Notes: generated from the sequence alone by a model not told the origin. DNA of 64,000 nucleotides from Lytechinus variegatus (GCF_018143015.1 NC_054740.1:40714680-40778679); one strand, 5' to 3'. Shown: positions 36,300 to 49,687, numbered from the stretch's first letter. Translations and numbers: made by a program.

Positions 36300-36735
36300 A
36301 CGTTTGTGGGATTCAAGAGGGCGCTGTTGGACATACGTACCCGCTGCACGCGGTTCCAGCTGCCAATTGTCAACAACGTTATAATACGCAGATGCCATGT
36401 TCTGAATGCCCAAGCTCCCGACGACAATTCTGAGTTTGAGTATGCTTCGGCTGCTGTTTGAAGATCCTGGCATATTGGCTTCACCTTCTACTGTGTGAAG
36501 TGATGTCAGCAGATGTTTGGACCAATGCTGATGTAGCCATAAGCAGCACAGCGTATGTGTACTGTTCATGTGTGCATCTGCTTCGCGACTGGCTGATGAT
36601 TGACAGCTGCATGCAAATTTCATCAAGGATCTTTGTAAAGAAAATGTTCTTAAATATTTCAAAATATTCTGCTTACAGTACAGCTTGTGACAAAACCATC
36701 CAACATCGCCCTCTTAAATCTCTTAAATGTAAAAG
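36300..36735. mobile_element. Inverted-repeat element, about 430 bp
   Basis: AAGAGGGCGCTGTTGGA (36314-36330) is mirrored by TCCAACATCGCCCTCTT (36699-36715) with one mismatch. The interior is GC-richer than its surroundings and has no homology that I recognise. Confidence 0.6.
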
Positions 36736-37775
36736 TTTAGTCTCATTTTAACCACACATTTGTATCAGACTTCAGAATAGTGGTTAATCTATACATCCCT
36801 GTAGATTTCCAGTGTGGCTTGGCATGAAAGATATGCAGTGTAATTAATTAATGGACTATCTTTTAACTACATGTGTTTGGTTCCTTCGAAGAAATGTCAA
36901 AAAATATCAAACAAAGCTTAAATATTTTTTTTTTCTGTTGCCATTAAGGGCAATGATGTGAAGTATGAGTGTTTTGGAATCTTATCTGAGATATCCGGTT
37001 ACCCATTCACCTCACCTGGCTTGTAATATTAGTTTTGATACATTTTGTTGTGCAAAGTATTTCTATTTCCTTTATACTTCATTTTCCTCTCTCTCAACCG
37101 CTTAGAGGCAATTTTGCGATTTTGCGGTATATAAAAATTGTTTATTATTATTATATCCGTGTCATTTCTAGGCAAGTTGCTTGTCAAAATATGTCAAAAC
37201 TTATTTTGTTTACAATATTGTATGAGGTGATACATCATGAACCCAGCTAATAACAAGATATTTGCAATGAGAATTTGCTTTAAATAAAAGAATATATTCC
37301 TTGAAACGCAGTGCGAGTAACAGCTGGTAAATCCCAAATTATTTTGCTGCATTACTGTACAGAACTTACAGACTTTCTACAAAGTAATTATTAAGTGCTA
37401 CACAAAGCAAGTATATTTATTGTCAATATTGATGTTTAATGACTTTGCTGTCCAAGTGAAAAATGAATGTGTCTTCTGGCATTTTGGTTTTGAAAATAAT
37501 TCAATTTTAGTCACATCTAATCTGAAAACATTCCAAATAGTACGACCAAACAACCCAGTATTAACTTTGCTCAAGAATTACTTGAAAGTGAGATTGGAAA
37601 AGGGGGGGTGGGCTCCTTTAAATTGTGTTTGGATAATCGATTATTGATAATATACTTTAAAAATTGAAGCCCAAAGATGTTATTCGAATTGCCTTGTATA
37701 AATTTGTACCAGCTGCTCAGAAATGATGTTGGCACTAGCAGAGGCCTAATATCACAACAACACTTTATAATGATA

Positions 37776-38033
37776 ACAGTATATTTATCTAGGGTAGCCA
37801 CTTCAGTTCCGAAAAGTTCTCCCAGCGGGCCCTGATCTTAATTATTACCCCGGCTTTAGCTTGGCTTTAGCATGCATGGAATTTCTTCCTACCGGTTACC
37901 CATTCACCTCACCTGGGTTGAGTGCAGCACAATGTGGGTAAATTTCTTGCTGAAGGAAAACACCCCATGGGCAAGGAATCGAACCCACGTCCCTCAGACG
38001 AGATTCGTAACCACTAGACCACGACGCCCCCAC
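37776..38033 (-). mobile_element. Full-length tRNA-derived SINE
   Basis: On the minus strand: A box TGGTCTAGTGG, B box GGTTCGATTCC (37986-37976), body GTGCTGCACTCAACCCAGG, and a 3' block with GCTAAAGCCGGGGTAAT. This is the most complete copy of the family in the window. Confidence 0.8.
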
Positions 38034-39435
38034 TTATTACTTATTTACTTCTTGGATTAACGTTTTACATGCATCATAATTGAAAAGATGTGACTTGACC
38101 TACTGTTACTGGTTAGCACTAAAAGCGGTTTCTGTGTAGCTGGTTCTGTTTTTTTTTTAGAGAGAGACTCCCTGAAAATTTGATTTATGATACATAAGTG
38201 GTGTTCAATCAGAGCTGCTACCCTGTACAAGAACATTTCTATATTTTAAAAGCTGAAATTTTTTTTTTTTGTGAGGAAGGTAGTTTTTGCATGAATGAAA
38301 CCATCAAAACTATTATTTTTTTTCAGTACTAATTACTCAAAGTCAGTTAGTTGGCAGCTCTGTTCAATTTTCCATGGCATTTATAAGAATGACCTCCATT
38401 CAATTCAAGTTCAGAAAGATCTCCCTGATTTTCACTCCATTTGTGCAAATGGATGATTTTGACAATTCCCAGATTTTGAACTTATCAATTTAATTGTAAA
38501 GGCAAGGGTGGGGCTGTACTCACTGAATCAGCATATTTTGTATGTCGTAATGTATCAACGGAAAATGAACAGTACTATGTATGATTTTTTTTTATCAACA
38601 TGTACATGAATGTATCAATATCATTGTGAATAATGTAATAAATTGAAATTTGATTTTAAGATGAAATGTGTACCTCTTTTTTTCTGTTTTTGGCAGGTTT
38701 TTTAGGGGGGGTTGCTCATTTTATTCTGATTTTGCAAAAAAAAGTCATATAAAAGTCTCTCGAGAAGGTTAAAGCCTGGCTAGCTTTGTTAAAACCCCAA
38801 ATGCATTTATAACTAGTGCATTTTCATTCTTAGATTATATGAAAGTATATACCCTAAAAAGGTTATGATGTGGATATGAAAAGAATACAAGATAAATTTT
38901 GTGATTTTATATTGAATTTATTTTGATTGGTTGCCCAATCGTTTATAGGCAAGAGTAGTGCCATTTGCCTCGCCATATCTGAACAATAACCTTTGGAAAA
39001 TGTTGCTGAGGTTTTTCGCACCATCTGAAAGGGTTTCAGCAACATCTGAGAGGGTTTTAACAAATCACAGGTCCGATGCAAATATAATGAATTTTGCCAA
39101 GAAAATTTACCTCCTTGCTCATAGCATTCTGCAATTTATTTTATTTAATGTGCCATATATCTTTTATTTGACAAATTCTGCCTACACATTGTTGATTCTA
39201 CCCCCCTCCCCTTCCTCTTTCTCCATTTCCCCATCTCTCTTTCACTCACTCCATGTACTCACATGTCTCCCGTCTTTCTATTCTTCATGTGTGGAACAAT
39301 GATAGATCCGATGACCAGGTTAATAGTAACTACAATGTAAAGTGCTTAGAAACTCAAAAAATGCCATTCGACATGCCTGGAATCCACGATTCTGATCAAC
39401 TTATAAACATTATCATCACAGCAGTTACCGTCAGA

Positions 39436-39662
39436 CACTAGCGTACCTAAGGGGGGGCAGACTGCCCCCCTGACAAGTCGCAACTCGTGCAAGGGACATA
39501 TCCCTACCCTCCCTAACGAACTTGAAGACTTTTTTTTGCTTGTCAATTTTTTTTTGGGTACGAAATCATTTATTTGTGGTTGAAGCCTTTTTTTTTTGCT
39601 TGTCAAATTTTTTGGCGGACAAAATTGCCCCCCCCCCTTGGAAAATCCTGGGTACGCCACTG
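39436..39662. mobile_element. hAT-like MITE, CAGTGGCGTACC family
   Basis: Ends CACTAGCGTACCTAAGG and CCTGGGTACGCCACTG. The flanks CCGTCAGA and CTGTCAGA match at seven of eight bases. The interior has G- and C-runs and two TTGCTTGTCAA blocks. Confidence 0.7.
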
Positions 39663-40859
39663 CTGTCAGATGATAACAAAAACAATAGTAGTATTCTTCA
39701 ATACAACTTGACCCGTCTCTCTCCCATCAATCAAGATCACTCTTCTCCATCTCTCTATCTCGCCAATCAAAATAATCACTTCAAATCTTAAACCAAACTA
39801 CACAGACAAACAATTAAAAATAAAATCCTTTAGTTAGTGCTTAGCAAGAAACTTAATGTACATTTATTTACAAAAGGTGTCTTGAGACTCCTCGTACAAC
39901 ACATACATGTTGAGACAATATATGAGCAATTAAAATGATCACAAAATTATTGGGTCAATCAAAAAAAGTACAAAATGGATCTGGCTATAAAGTAACTTTG
40001 GTTTCAGTACAGCAGAATTTAAAAGAAATCCTTCCTCCCCTATTAGGTCTTGGAACAGAGCTAATTGTGATTTGTTTAATAGCCATATGGTTGTTGATTG
40101 TATCTGAACGTAGAATAAAATTACTAGACATTTTTTGCTCTTTACAATTGTGAACAATTAACATTTTTGTGTGTCACAGGTACAAAATTTGCGTGTAATT
40201 AACAACACATCTTTCTTTTCATTACCTCCATCAGAGTTTAAAAGAACAAAGCAATTATTGCACTTTGGGATAAATCAAAAAGAGGTAGGCTGATGGAGGG
40301 AAATGGGGGACATGCCTTCAATTCTCTTATGACAATATAAAGCAAATAATGTAAAAAGTGAATTTACAGTCTGTACCCTGCCTCCATAGCATCCGACACA
40401 GTTCTGTTACATTAATAAATCAAAGAATATGGATTGCTCCTGTGTTAACGAAGAGTGTTTCAAGAAAATATATATTGGGCATGGCTAGTGCCAGAGAAAA
40501 AAGGCTATTGGAAGAAGACCAGTCAATAGCATACAAATGATATACATTAGAGGGGGCACTGGTACAAACTATTCACACAAGATACCTCTTGAAGTTCTAA
40601 CCTGTGTGACGCAATAGCCGAAGATGTCTAACTATCTTGGAGATAATGAATGCCAAAAACACTGTATTATTTGTTTTATTAAAGAACCAATCAGTCCATT
40701 TAAAACCATGAGCAGTCATAATGTTTTACAGGTAAATAATGCAATACCTGAAGGTAAAATGAATCTTAAAGGTAAATGCTAGTTTTGGTAACGATATCAA
40801 AATGAGTTCGTATAGAATCCAATGAAATGACCACCGAAGTGTCTGTTTGTATAAATAAA

Positions 40860-41150
40860 ACGCATGTGACAAAGGATTCTGGAAGAAATTGTGCAATTGC
40901 TGAGAAATCAGCAAATAAGCACATGATTCGGGTAGAGCGTCGGGCCCGACGCTCTAAGCAATAATTATACATTGTCCCTTATCTGTGTTGGGGATCTTTG
41001 GTGTTAACATTTTTCAGCGTAGATTTCAAGATTCACAAAGTTCAGTTAATGTAACTGTACCAGATCTAGATCCTCAATGATATACTGACAATTCAGCCTT
41101 GTTTTACAGACTTTTGCATGAAATCAGTGTTTACTGCGACTACTGGAATT
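40860..41150 (+). repeat. Dispersed repeat, copy 2
   Basis: Carries the same ordered blocks as the copies near 6.5 and 46.3 kb, including GGAAGAAATTGTGCAATTG and ATGAAATCAGTGTTTACTG. It is in the interval between Maf and CNOT7. Confidence 0.5.
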
Positions 41151-41503
41151 TCTCTTTAATTGTTCAACAAAAAAGGGAAATTTGTTTTCCCTGTCCCATT
41201 GTGGTGACCCTTTATGGAAACTATTAGAAGTATCATGTCCTCTTCTACTGTGCAATTCCATAGAATAATCAACAGTTTAATACATCTGATCCCCATCTTT
41301 CTCAATATTTAACCCCAATTCATGGACTTCTCAGGCCATTATCATTTGAGAGCATTACAACTTACAAATCAAGTGAATTAGAAAAAAACAGAAATGATTC
41401 ATTCGGAAAGGTCCCACCCACAAGGGGTCAGACTTAATGTACATAGCTTTATGGAATTTCCCTATAGCAAGATAGGCATCAGTGCTTTATACATTGACAC
41501 ATA

Positions 41504-42266
41504 CAGTTGTGCTCAAATGTTAGTGAACCCTACTGGAAAATGCACTCCTTCATACCGAGTGTTGAATGTAGACAGTAGACAACAATATGATCGAAACAAA
41601 CTTTATTGAATGTAATATTATATCACATGAATTCACAATTAAAGGACAAGTCTACCCCAATAAAATAATCCAACAAGCATAACACTGAAAATTTCATCAA
41701 AATCGGATGTAAAATAAGAAAGTTATGACATTTTAAATTTTCGCTTAATTTTACAAGTTATATGCACATCCTGGCTGGTATGCAAATGAGGAGACTATGA
41801 CGTCATCCACTCACTATTTCTTTTGTATTTTGTTATGTGAAATATGAAATATTCTAATTTTCTCCTCATTGTCAAGTGATGCAACGATTAATTCCTCCCT
41901 GAACATATGGAATTTGCATTGTTTAATACTATATGGTTCAGTCAAGTTGGTCCTTCTTGTCAAATCTATAAACATGAAATATTGTATAATTCAAACAAAA
42001 AAAAACAAAAGAAATAGTGAGTGATGGTGAGTCACCTAGTTGTGCATATCACTGTTTTGGGAAAAATAAGCGAAACTTTAAAATGTCATAACTTTCTTAT
42101 TTTACATTCAATTTTGATGAAATTTTCAGCACTATGCTAGTTTGATTTTTCTCTATTTATTCAAGTCACCACTTTCCTGGGGTGGACTTGAACTTTTAAT
42201 ATCGAAATTATGGTAGGCCTTGAACATTCTGTCTGGTGGGGGTTCACCAACTTTTAAGCACCACTG
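41504..42266. mobile_element. Tc1/mariner-like MITE carrying a nested palindromic element
   Basis: Ends CAGTTGTGCTCAAATGTTAG and TTTTAAGCACCACTG, with TA on both sides (41502-41503 and 42267-42268), are typical of Tc1/mariner. Inside, a second palindromic element occupies 41641-42201. Confidence 0.75.
41641..42201. mobile_element. Palindromic MITE, stand-alone copy
   Basis: Same family as the core of the 30.6-31.7 kb palindrome: ends TAAAGGACAAGTCTACCCC and GGGGTGGACTTGAAC, and mirrored blocks such as AAAATAAGAAAGTTATGACA. Confidence 0.7.
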
Positions 42267-43870
42267 TAGATAACATCCATATGGTTCCAAAGTCACAAAA
42301 AAATAAAAATATCATCATATCATGATTTGAACAATGAATGACAAACAAAGTGTATAGACTGTATGTACAAAAAACAAGAGTACATGTAGATGCTTTGACA
42401 CAAGACAAGTTCAAGTTAAGTGGCAAAAAACATCCATTTCGCCTCACCCCCTGCAAACTTGTTCTCTTATTGGCAAGCTGTCAAAACTTGCCTATGCAAA
42501 CCTCATGATTTGTACAAGAAGTCACAAATTGTGCTTGTATCAAATGTATGAAGATTTTATAGAAATACTGATGTCTATAGAAGAATGTGATTATCAATAC
42601 ACTTGCAGCATACTGGTTGAATTACATTTCAGTAGAAAAACAAGGATTGCTACAACATGGAATTTCGATCACCTTTGCGTACTGACATTTCCATAATTTT
42701 TTTTTTCATTGTGGATCCAGTTTATTATCACATTATTACAAAAAGGACATAGGCTGTAATCAAAACGAAGTTTTGATTCACTTACAAAGTGCTTTACACT
42801 AAACCAAAAAAAAGTAGATAAAAGAACCAAACTTCATTTTTTGCACTTGATGAAAATGAAAATGGCAAGTTCCAGTAGAGAAATAATTAGCTAATGAAGT
42901 TACCTGCATTTTTACTATCAATTAATCCTTTCCATCTTTTGCTTGGTCAATTTTCATAAATCTGAAGGCAAAAATATCTTTCAATATGCAGTCCGAGGGG
43001 TTCCCAACACAGATTCAACTTTCATTGAGTTCAAATACCATGTTTTCATTAGCAGACAATCTTTTACCAAAAGTTCCACAGCAGTTTCAACCAAAAAGTG
43101 GTACAATTTTAACCTATTTTGGACCCTCTGTAATATCCCAGCTTTAACATCGGTGAGTTTTCACATTTACAAACGGGACGGATACTACAACATAGCAAAT
43201 CTATTGAAAATGTCTGTCAAATCCCAACGAACAGCTCAGAGGACTTTGTCAAAAACTGGCGAACGGGGCCAGCAGATCGTCCCAAGATTTGGAGCTGAAG
43301 AAAATTTGCTAATACGTCAATTGCCCAGAGTCCAAGATGACACCGCTGTTTCAATTAATCAATTTTCGACAAGGGCTGCTTTGTCAATAGACTCTCAATG
43401 TTCCAGAAAACATCTGTGTAGTGGCTGTGAAAGCTGCCTATTGATTTCAACATATTCGAAATCAAGCAAAAGCCTGAATACTCATATCTCTGGGTACGTT
43501 TGATAAGAGGTACCTGATTACAGAAAATACGGACATTCCAGCATATGATGAGGAGGGTTGAGAGTTCAGTGTTTCATGAACAAACAGTCGTTTATTTTCA
43601 CTGACTTATTCGTTCTAACCAATCAGATGCAAGGATTTGCCATAGCTTTTAACATCACCTTGCTATCATTATAAATGTATCCTTAGTTTCATACTTTAAC
43701 AAGACAAGTGGTTTGGAAAACAAAAGGCTGACAAGAAGACGTTGGAAGAAACACTGAAGCACCCTGGGTAATGTCAAAGGTCATGTTAGATTGTGAGGAG
43801 TGGGGAGGAAGGGAGGAGGAGGGGAAAGTGGAGGAAAGGGACGGGAAGGGGGGAGTGGTTGGGGCTCGGG

Positions 43871-46800
43871 TTACGTAGCTGTAGTCGTAGGAGCTGTGTT
43901 ATTCTCTTCCGTGTAAGCCGATCCGTTCTGCATGTAAGCCGATCCCAGACCATACAGGTGACCGCAATACTTGTCATCATCAATGTTATCTTCAAAATAG
44001 CACTGGGAAAGAAAGTATAAGATGAGGATTAAAATAAATATGCACATTTTTTTTACAGTGAACATTCATAAAGATGTACATGTAGGGTTCTGGACAATCA
44101 TCATTGATGTTATTATCTTAATGAAACCTAATTTACAATATCACAACAGAGTAAGAATGCATCCTTACAACAAGTTACTGCAAATTTATTTGATTTGGAT
44201 TTTTCCATGAAGTTGGTTTACAAATATTGACATTCAGCATAACTCAATACTAATTATCATAAACATTCGTTAGTAGGCTTTACATTAGTACAAAGACCAT
44301 GTGTTTTACAGGTAATTTTGAGCCATTTAGATTAATTTTTATGAAGTTAAGGAGCAAATCAGTGTTTACTGCTGCTACATGGCCACAGTATCCAAGTAGC
44401 ATCTGGGTATTTACATTTGGTCCTAAAAATGGAATTATGGCAATTAGGTTGACTAAAACTTGATATAATACGCACATTGACTTTCAAGTCAGGTAGCTGA
44501 ATACCTCAGACTTCCTATGCATAGTTTTACATGTATTTTTAAAAGAGAGTCTGTAAATCATAAAACTAGTTTCATTTTAAAACCTACTTACCTCTCTCAT
44601 TTTAAGGAATGTTTGTACAGTGAGGAGGCTATCACTGCCAGCTTGATGTTGAGGTCCTATCCTCTGGATCTATGAAAAGAAGGAATAAACATTTTAATGG
44701 AGGTACAGGTACAGGTTGTGCATAAGTTGACACAGAGTGATAGGAAACAAGGAACAGGATAAACACCGAAGTAAATACATAGTAACAAGAGTTTCATTAG
44801 ACATAATGATGAAGGGATCAACATTTTTGGCTTGCAAAAGATTAGCCCAGAGTTAGATCATTGCCCAAGTTAAACTGGATTTCAGAATACGGGCCTCAGT
44901 GTCCAGGATTTTTTTTGCTACATGTATGTTTTGAACTCACCTGCCCAATTTTACTATTGTTTATATCAAACCCCTTGGCAAATTTAGGGGCTCTTTATTA
45001 GTTTTTCCAGGGCTCTGTAGGTCATTTCAGGGGCAACTTCGCCCAGAGCCCCACTGTATTTTTCCCCCCCTTGTGTTTACCTGAAGGATATCAGCTACTT
45101 CTTGAAGACCCCCCTTGAGGTCTTTACAGCTCTTCATCAGGTATTTCACATCATAGATACATGGGAAGAAGATCCTCAGGAGCTCAAAGAATTCTGACTC
45201 CTCTGAAGGCAGGTTGGTCGCCGTCATCAGCTTGACCAGGTAGGCAAAGTCGTAACTACTGCTCAGACAAAAAAAAAGAAATAACACAGGATAGTATTCA
45301 GCATGGCTGGGTGAAAATGACCTTTAATCTCATTTTATAATGAAAAGGATTGATTAATGATGATTACCATACTTGCCAACAAGACAACCAAGAAACAGAT
45401 TACTAAGAAATTCCCCAATAGAGGAATATTCTGATACTTCCTATTCATTACTACAGGAAAATGTTTGTATCAATTGGAACACACAAAATGGCATGTTCCT
45501 ATGTAGGAGCACTTGGAACTTTCCTGGCAGGTAGGGATTACTCATCAAACACAATACAAATTTAGAAAGTTTAGTCATCTGAAAGAGAAGCGCTTCCTAC
45601 AATGTGGTACAACTGAACCATAAATGAAATGCAACTATATTTCTGAAAATCTTTTTTTTTCATACTGCAGGAGAGCATTTCATGAAAGGACTTGCAATTA
45701 TTTTTAAGAATCTTACAAAATGTTGCCTAGACTGTATACTGATCGATTATAAAAATAGACAAGTTACCTGTGGAAGGTGACCCACTTGACACTGTCATTG
45801 AGAACCACTCCCGATGTCATCAGAAGCTCTGCAAAGTGATCAACCTCGATTCCTTCATCTTCATGCTTCTTGAACTGGATACCTGACCCAGATAGGAGCT
45901 CTATTGAATCTTTAGCGTACATGTCTTCACTGCAAAGTTAATTACAAAGGCATTCAGAATTATTAAAACTCCGTAATATAAGTTTCTACAGATGATTTGC
46001 TGTGCAGTATCAAGAGGGTTCTTACAACTAGACAAAATGCCTCAAATATTTGTTCACTGCGTATTGATGGTTTACCCAAGGTTAAATTGGCATTATATAA
46101 TAAACATGAATCCCATAGGAAGATAAATGCATCTGGCATGTGAAAGATGAATGCCATTTGTGGTAACGACTTCAAAATGAGTTTGTACAGAACTCAATCA
46201 AATGACCACCCAAGTCCTTATACAAATAAAATAAATTGTATTACTGCGGAGCAATTAGCAAACCAATACAAGCATGATATTGTTGGGTCGTTTACCAAGT
46301 ACTAATAATACACTGTCCCACACATGCTTATCTGTGTTGGTGATCTTTAGTGTGATTGATTTTAAGCTTAGATTTCATGATTCCACAAAGCTCACTTAAT
46401 ATAAAACTGTACCTGATCTAGACCTACGATGATGTAGTGACAATTTCATTACTTGGTTTTAGACTTTCCCATAAAATCAGTGTTTACTGCAACTACATTC
46501 ATCATTATCTTTTAAGAATTAACAGGCTTTTTTTTTTATTCTACAAAATGACATGCAGTATCCGGTGAGTTCTTGCATCAACAAACTGATGTCCCGACAG
46601 GACTTGTTGTATCATGATGGTTTACCTGAGATTAAACCTGAAGTTGAACTGGAACGTTGAGCCCGTCTTCGGAAAATTACCCTGTTCATCACAGAAGGTA
46701 ATGCCTAGCTGTATTATCTTGAGCAAGTCTACGTTGCATCGATGCAGCTGGTATTGATATTCGGAGTTGGTGCGGAACTCGCCCAGGGGCCGGGCTACAA

Positions 46801-47929
46801 CGCCAGGAAACTCTGTATCCTGGTGAAATAAGGATTTCAACAAGGGAATCACTGGTATAGAGAGAGACTAGTTAACAACAAAGCATTGTAATGAATGAAG
46901 TAGCCAAGATAAACACATCAGTGATGCTTTATTATGCATGAATACTAGTAATGTAGATTGAATTTATCATATTCTTTGCTAAAATGTGTTAATGACTAGT
47001 TTGACCCAATTTTTACAATAAGTCGAGCTATTTCATAAAGCTACATGTATTAATGACGTTATACATAACTTTAACTGGTGATCTATTCTTGATCTGATAT
47101 GCTTTAAATACACTATCAAAACAAAATCATACTAAAAATATCATTAATTTAATACTCCTTCCCTATCATAAGAGCCTTATGAAAGAAATAATTTTAATGA
47201 AAATTCAATTTTCCTGATTTGTTTATCGTGGAAATGTGGTACCCAACTACAGTGAGCATTGGCAACTTTACTCAAAAAGAATTTTCCCTCATTTATTGCA
47301 TATATATACTGTTACCATGGCAACCCAGTACCACACACTTATCATGCAAAATGTGTATTGCACATATATCCACTCTCCAAGACAAATGTATGTAATACAT
47401 ATAAGTCTTGAGGGCAACGGGTGAAAACTGTACACTGTGACTGATTAAAACATTATAAATACCCCATTTACAATTTGTTTGGCGGCACGTATAAAAAATG
47501 AAACAAAATTAAGAGAGTCCATGTACAGTAGGCTTCAAGTTCCCTTCTAAACTCAGTCAAACTGCCAATTTATATCTAGTGCACTGTCACAATTCACATC
47601 ACAAATGAAAATGTAGTCTTCATCGTGAAATAATTGTAGTGATCATTTCAGATAAGTCATGACTTTTGTAAAGATCATTAAAAAATTATGATAAGGTAAA
47701 AAAATTTTGGGATCAGCTACAGAAAGCCAATCAAGGCATTCGTAATGGATCACATGACGGTGGGACTGAGGTATAAACTCTATATTTCACAGAATGCACA
47801 TAAATGAGTAATAATTACCATGGCCACATATTTGTATTTCTGTATGATGATGCGAATCTTCCTGAACACATCCTCTAAATTTGTGTTCCAAACGTCAACA
47901 ATGTGAGGTTCATTAGTCTGAGTTGGCAT
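43871..47929 (-). CDS. CNOT7: CNOT7/CAF1 deadenylase, catalytic subunit of CCR4-NOT
   Basis: Six coding exons (47929-47819, 46819-46626, 45929-45768, 45258-45081, 44669-44592, 44002-43871, TAA at 43871-43873) give 284 residues, against 285 in human CNOT7, colinear along the whole length. The DEDD exonuclease residues are present: D38 and E40 in DTEFPGVVARP, D159 in SSYDFAYL, D228 in AGSDSLL, plus H223 in GPQHQAGSD. The protein shortens mRNA poly(A) tails in the cytoplasm as part of CCR4-NOT. I start at MPTQTNEPHIVDVW because it aligns with the human N terminus; an in-frame ATG 15 codons earlier (MKSVFYKE) is in the presumed 5'UTR. The C-terminal tail (SAYMQNGSAYTEENN) contains a short internal duplication of GSAY. 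It is divergent from SPATA4 and probably shares its promoter. Confidence 0.97.
46150..46510 (+). repeat. Dispersed repeat, copy 3
   Basis: Same ordered blocks (CTTATCTGTGTTGGTGATCTT, GATTTCATGATTCCACAAAG, AAATCAGTGTTTACTGC) inside the CNOT7 intron between exons 3 and 2. A shorter trace lies near 44340-44380. Confidence 0.5.
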
Positions 47930-49301
47930 GGTGTCTGTACTTGTCTGTACTTCTTTATAAAACACACTCTTCAATACTCTTCTGGCTCTTTCTCTAACTT
48001 TCTCAGCCGGTGTTATACCATTGTATTCTCTTTGCTTTCACCAAGAATGAGTTCCTTTCCTGTGCCCTGTAGTATATAAAAAAAACACATATTGTAATAT
48101 GATTCTTTTTTTCAATTGTTGTTGGTTGGAAAACTAATAGAAATCACATAATTTGGATTCACATTCAAAATATACTCAAGTTTCATACAAATAAAATCAT
48201 CTTTTTTTTCACTTAAACTCATTTGATACATCGAAATGCAAAATTTACCCACCCTCGATTTAGGAGCATCGTGTCACACGCAAGAGTAAACATGAAACTT
48301 TCCTTTGAACGATCAAACACATTTTCAAGATTTCATTATGACACATATTTTTACCCTGAAATTCATTGAATTCATTAATTCACTACAAGCAGTCATGACA
48401 ATTAAATAAACAACACATTTCAATTCAAACAGGCACTTCTTATTGAAAGAGAGAAAAAATCAATCGCAAATAACATCAGAATTAAAACAAAGTAGATTAA
48501 TTGGGGAAAGATCAAAGAAGAATTGAAAGGAAAAAAGATACAGAAAAGATGAAAAATATAGTAAAGAGATTGAAGAGAAGAATGAGAAGAGGAAAAAGAG
48601 GAAGGAGAAAGAAAGGTCTTCTTTTATGGAAACAGTATAGGCCACCATCTTGTGTATTGTCATACCAGTGGTCAAAGGAAATAGCAAAAATTAGAAAGAA
48701 AAAAAAAGAAAATACACAGAAAAGACAAAAAAATGAAAGAACAAATGAAAGAAAGAAAGAACAAATGAAAGAAAGAAGGAAAGAAAGAAACTAGCATTCT
48801 GCATTGTAGCAAGCAAGCAAGGAGTTTGGAAATAAAAGAAAATTATGAAAGGGAGAACAGAAGATATGAACTAAATTTAGGAACAAAGAAAAAGGGAAAT
48901 AAACGACAAGGAGATGGCTATGGCTATGCTTTGCTTTGGATGGGAAACAATCACACAATAAAAAAATGAACATGATCTCTTTCATTCCATGTGCTATTCT
49001 CACAGATTTAATCGTAAGCAATTTGAATTACTCTGTCACAACAATGTGATTTTCCCGTTCAACCTGTGTGCATAAATATCGCATAAGGCAATAGAGCCAA
49101 TGGTCTCCACATCCGTGTCATGGGTCTCCGAACTTAGCTTTACCTTTAGTGCGCCCATGCAGCGACAAGGACTGAAAATAAATGACCGGTACGAGCGGAG
49201 TCCGTCGTTTCATTATCACTAAATATACATGAGTCAAATTAAAAAAACAAAAACATCATATATTCAGGACAAAATATCTTATAAAATTCAGAAAAATTAC
49301 C
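47930..49301 (-). other. CNOT7: CNOT7 5'UTR exons and first intron (predicted)
   Basis: The exon holding the CNOT7 start has a good acceptor (TACTACAG) immediately before 48066, so 48066-47930 is predicted 5'UTR. A matching donor on the same strand lies at 49301/49300 (CTGGAAG then GTAATTTT), at the edge of the GC-rich region. Transcription would therefore begin somewhere in about 49310-49430. The intervening intron holds a purine-rich tract (48500-48790) and otherwise nothing recognisable. The splice sites are seen; the transcript is inferred. Confidence 0.55.
48500..48790. repeat. Polypurine tract
   Basis: GAAAAGA-, GAAAGAAAGAA-rich on the plus strand, inside the predicted first intron of CNOT7. 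Confidence 0.75.
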
Positions 49302-49687
49302 TTCCAGCAGTCACGACCAAACCCGAGTGTCTCTTCCAACGAACTCTAGCTGGCGCGCTTCAAAAAGGTGAGCAAATCCTCCGCGCCCCCCCCCCCCCGT
49401 CCCTCCCGGCCTCCCCACCCCGATCGACGGCAGCGTAGTCATGTCAACAAATTCATTGAAACACCGCGCCGCGGCGCGGCCATCGGGGCGATATCGAAGC
49501 AGCAGGTAACTCTGGTGGCCTAGAACCCCGGTACTTGTTGTGTATGATCTGGCCGGCTGGCTAGCTAGCTTGTTGCGCTGCGGCTCATATCTCATGCCAA
49601 TTGTGTCGGGATCGATCGCGTCGTGAGCTTTGTTGCTTCACTGTCTTTGAGTTTCAGAATCAGATTAATACTTGTTAAATTTACAAA
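49302..49687. promoter_or_regulatory. Likely bidirectional promoter between CNOT7 and SPATA4
   Basis: This is the most GC-rich stretch of the neighbourhood, with many CpGs, lying between the predicted CNOT7 first-exon donor and the SPATA4 ATG. It has a C-run at 49387-49398 and a perfect 16-bp palindrome at 49464-49479 (CCGCGCCGCGGCGCGG). No TATA box is convincing, as is common for divergent CpG-type promoters. Head-to-head spacing of a few hundred bases suggests shared control; that is inference. Confidence 0.6.

Larger units (their letters stand above)
34881..43870. other. Interval between the 3' ends of Maf and CNOT7
   Basis: The two genes converge here and their 3'UTRs presumably occupy part of it, but no poly(A) site is decisive. 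It contains an inverted-repeat element (36300-36735), a SINE (37776-38033), a hAT-like MITE (39436-39662), a dispersed repeat (40860-41150) and a nested Tc1-like element (41504-42266). A 186-codon open frame at 42943-43503 has no recognisable homology. Confidence 0.6.

Noticed and set aside
36267-36662. 131-codon minus-strand frame
   Set aside because: Lies inside an inverted-repeat element and has no motif that I recognise; likely chance in a GC-richer repeat.
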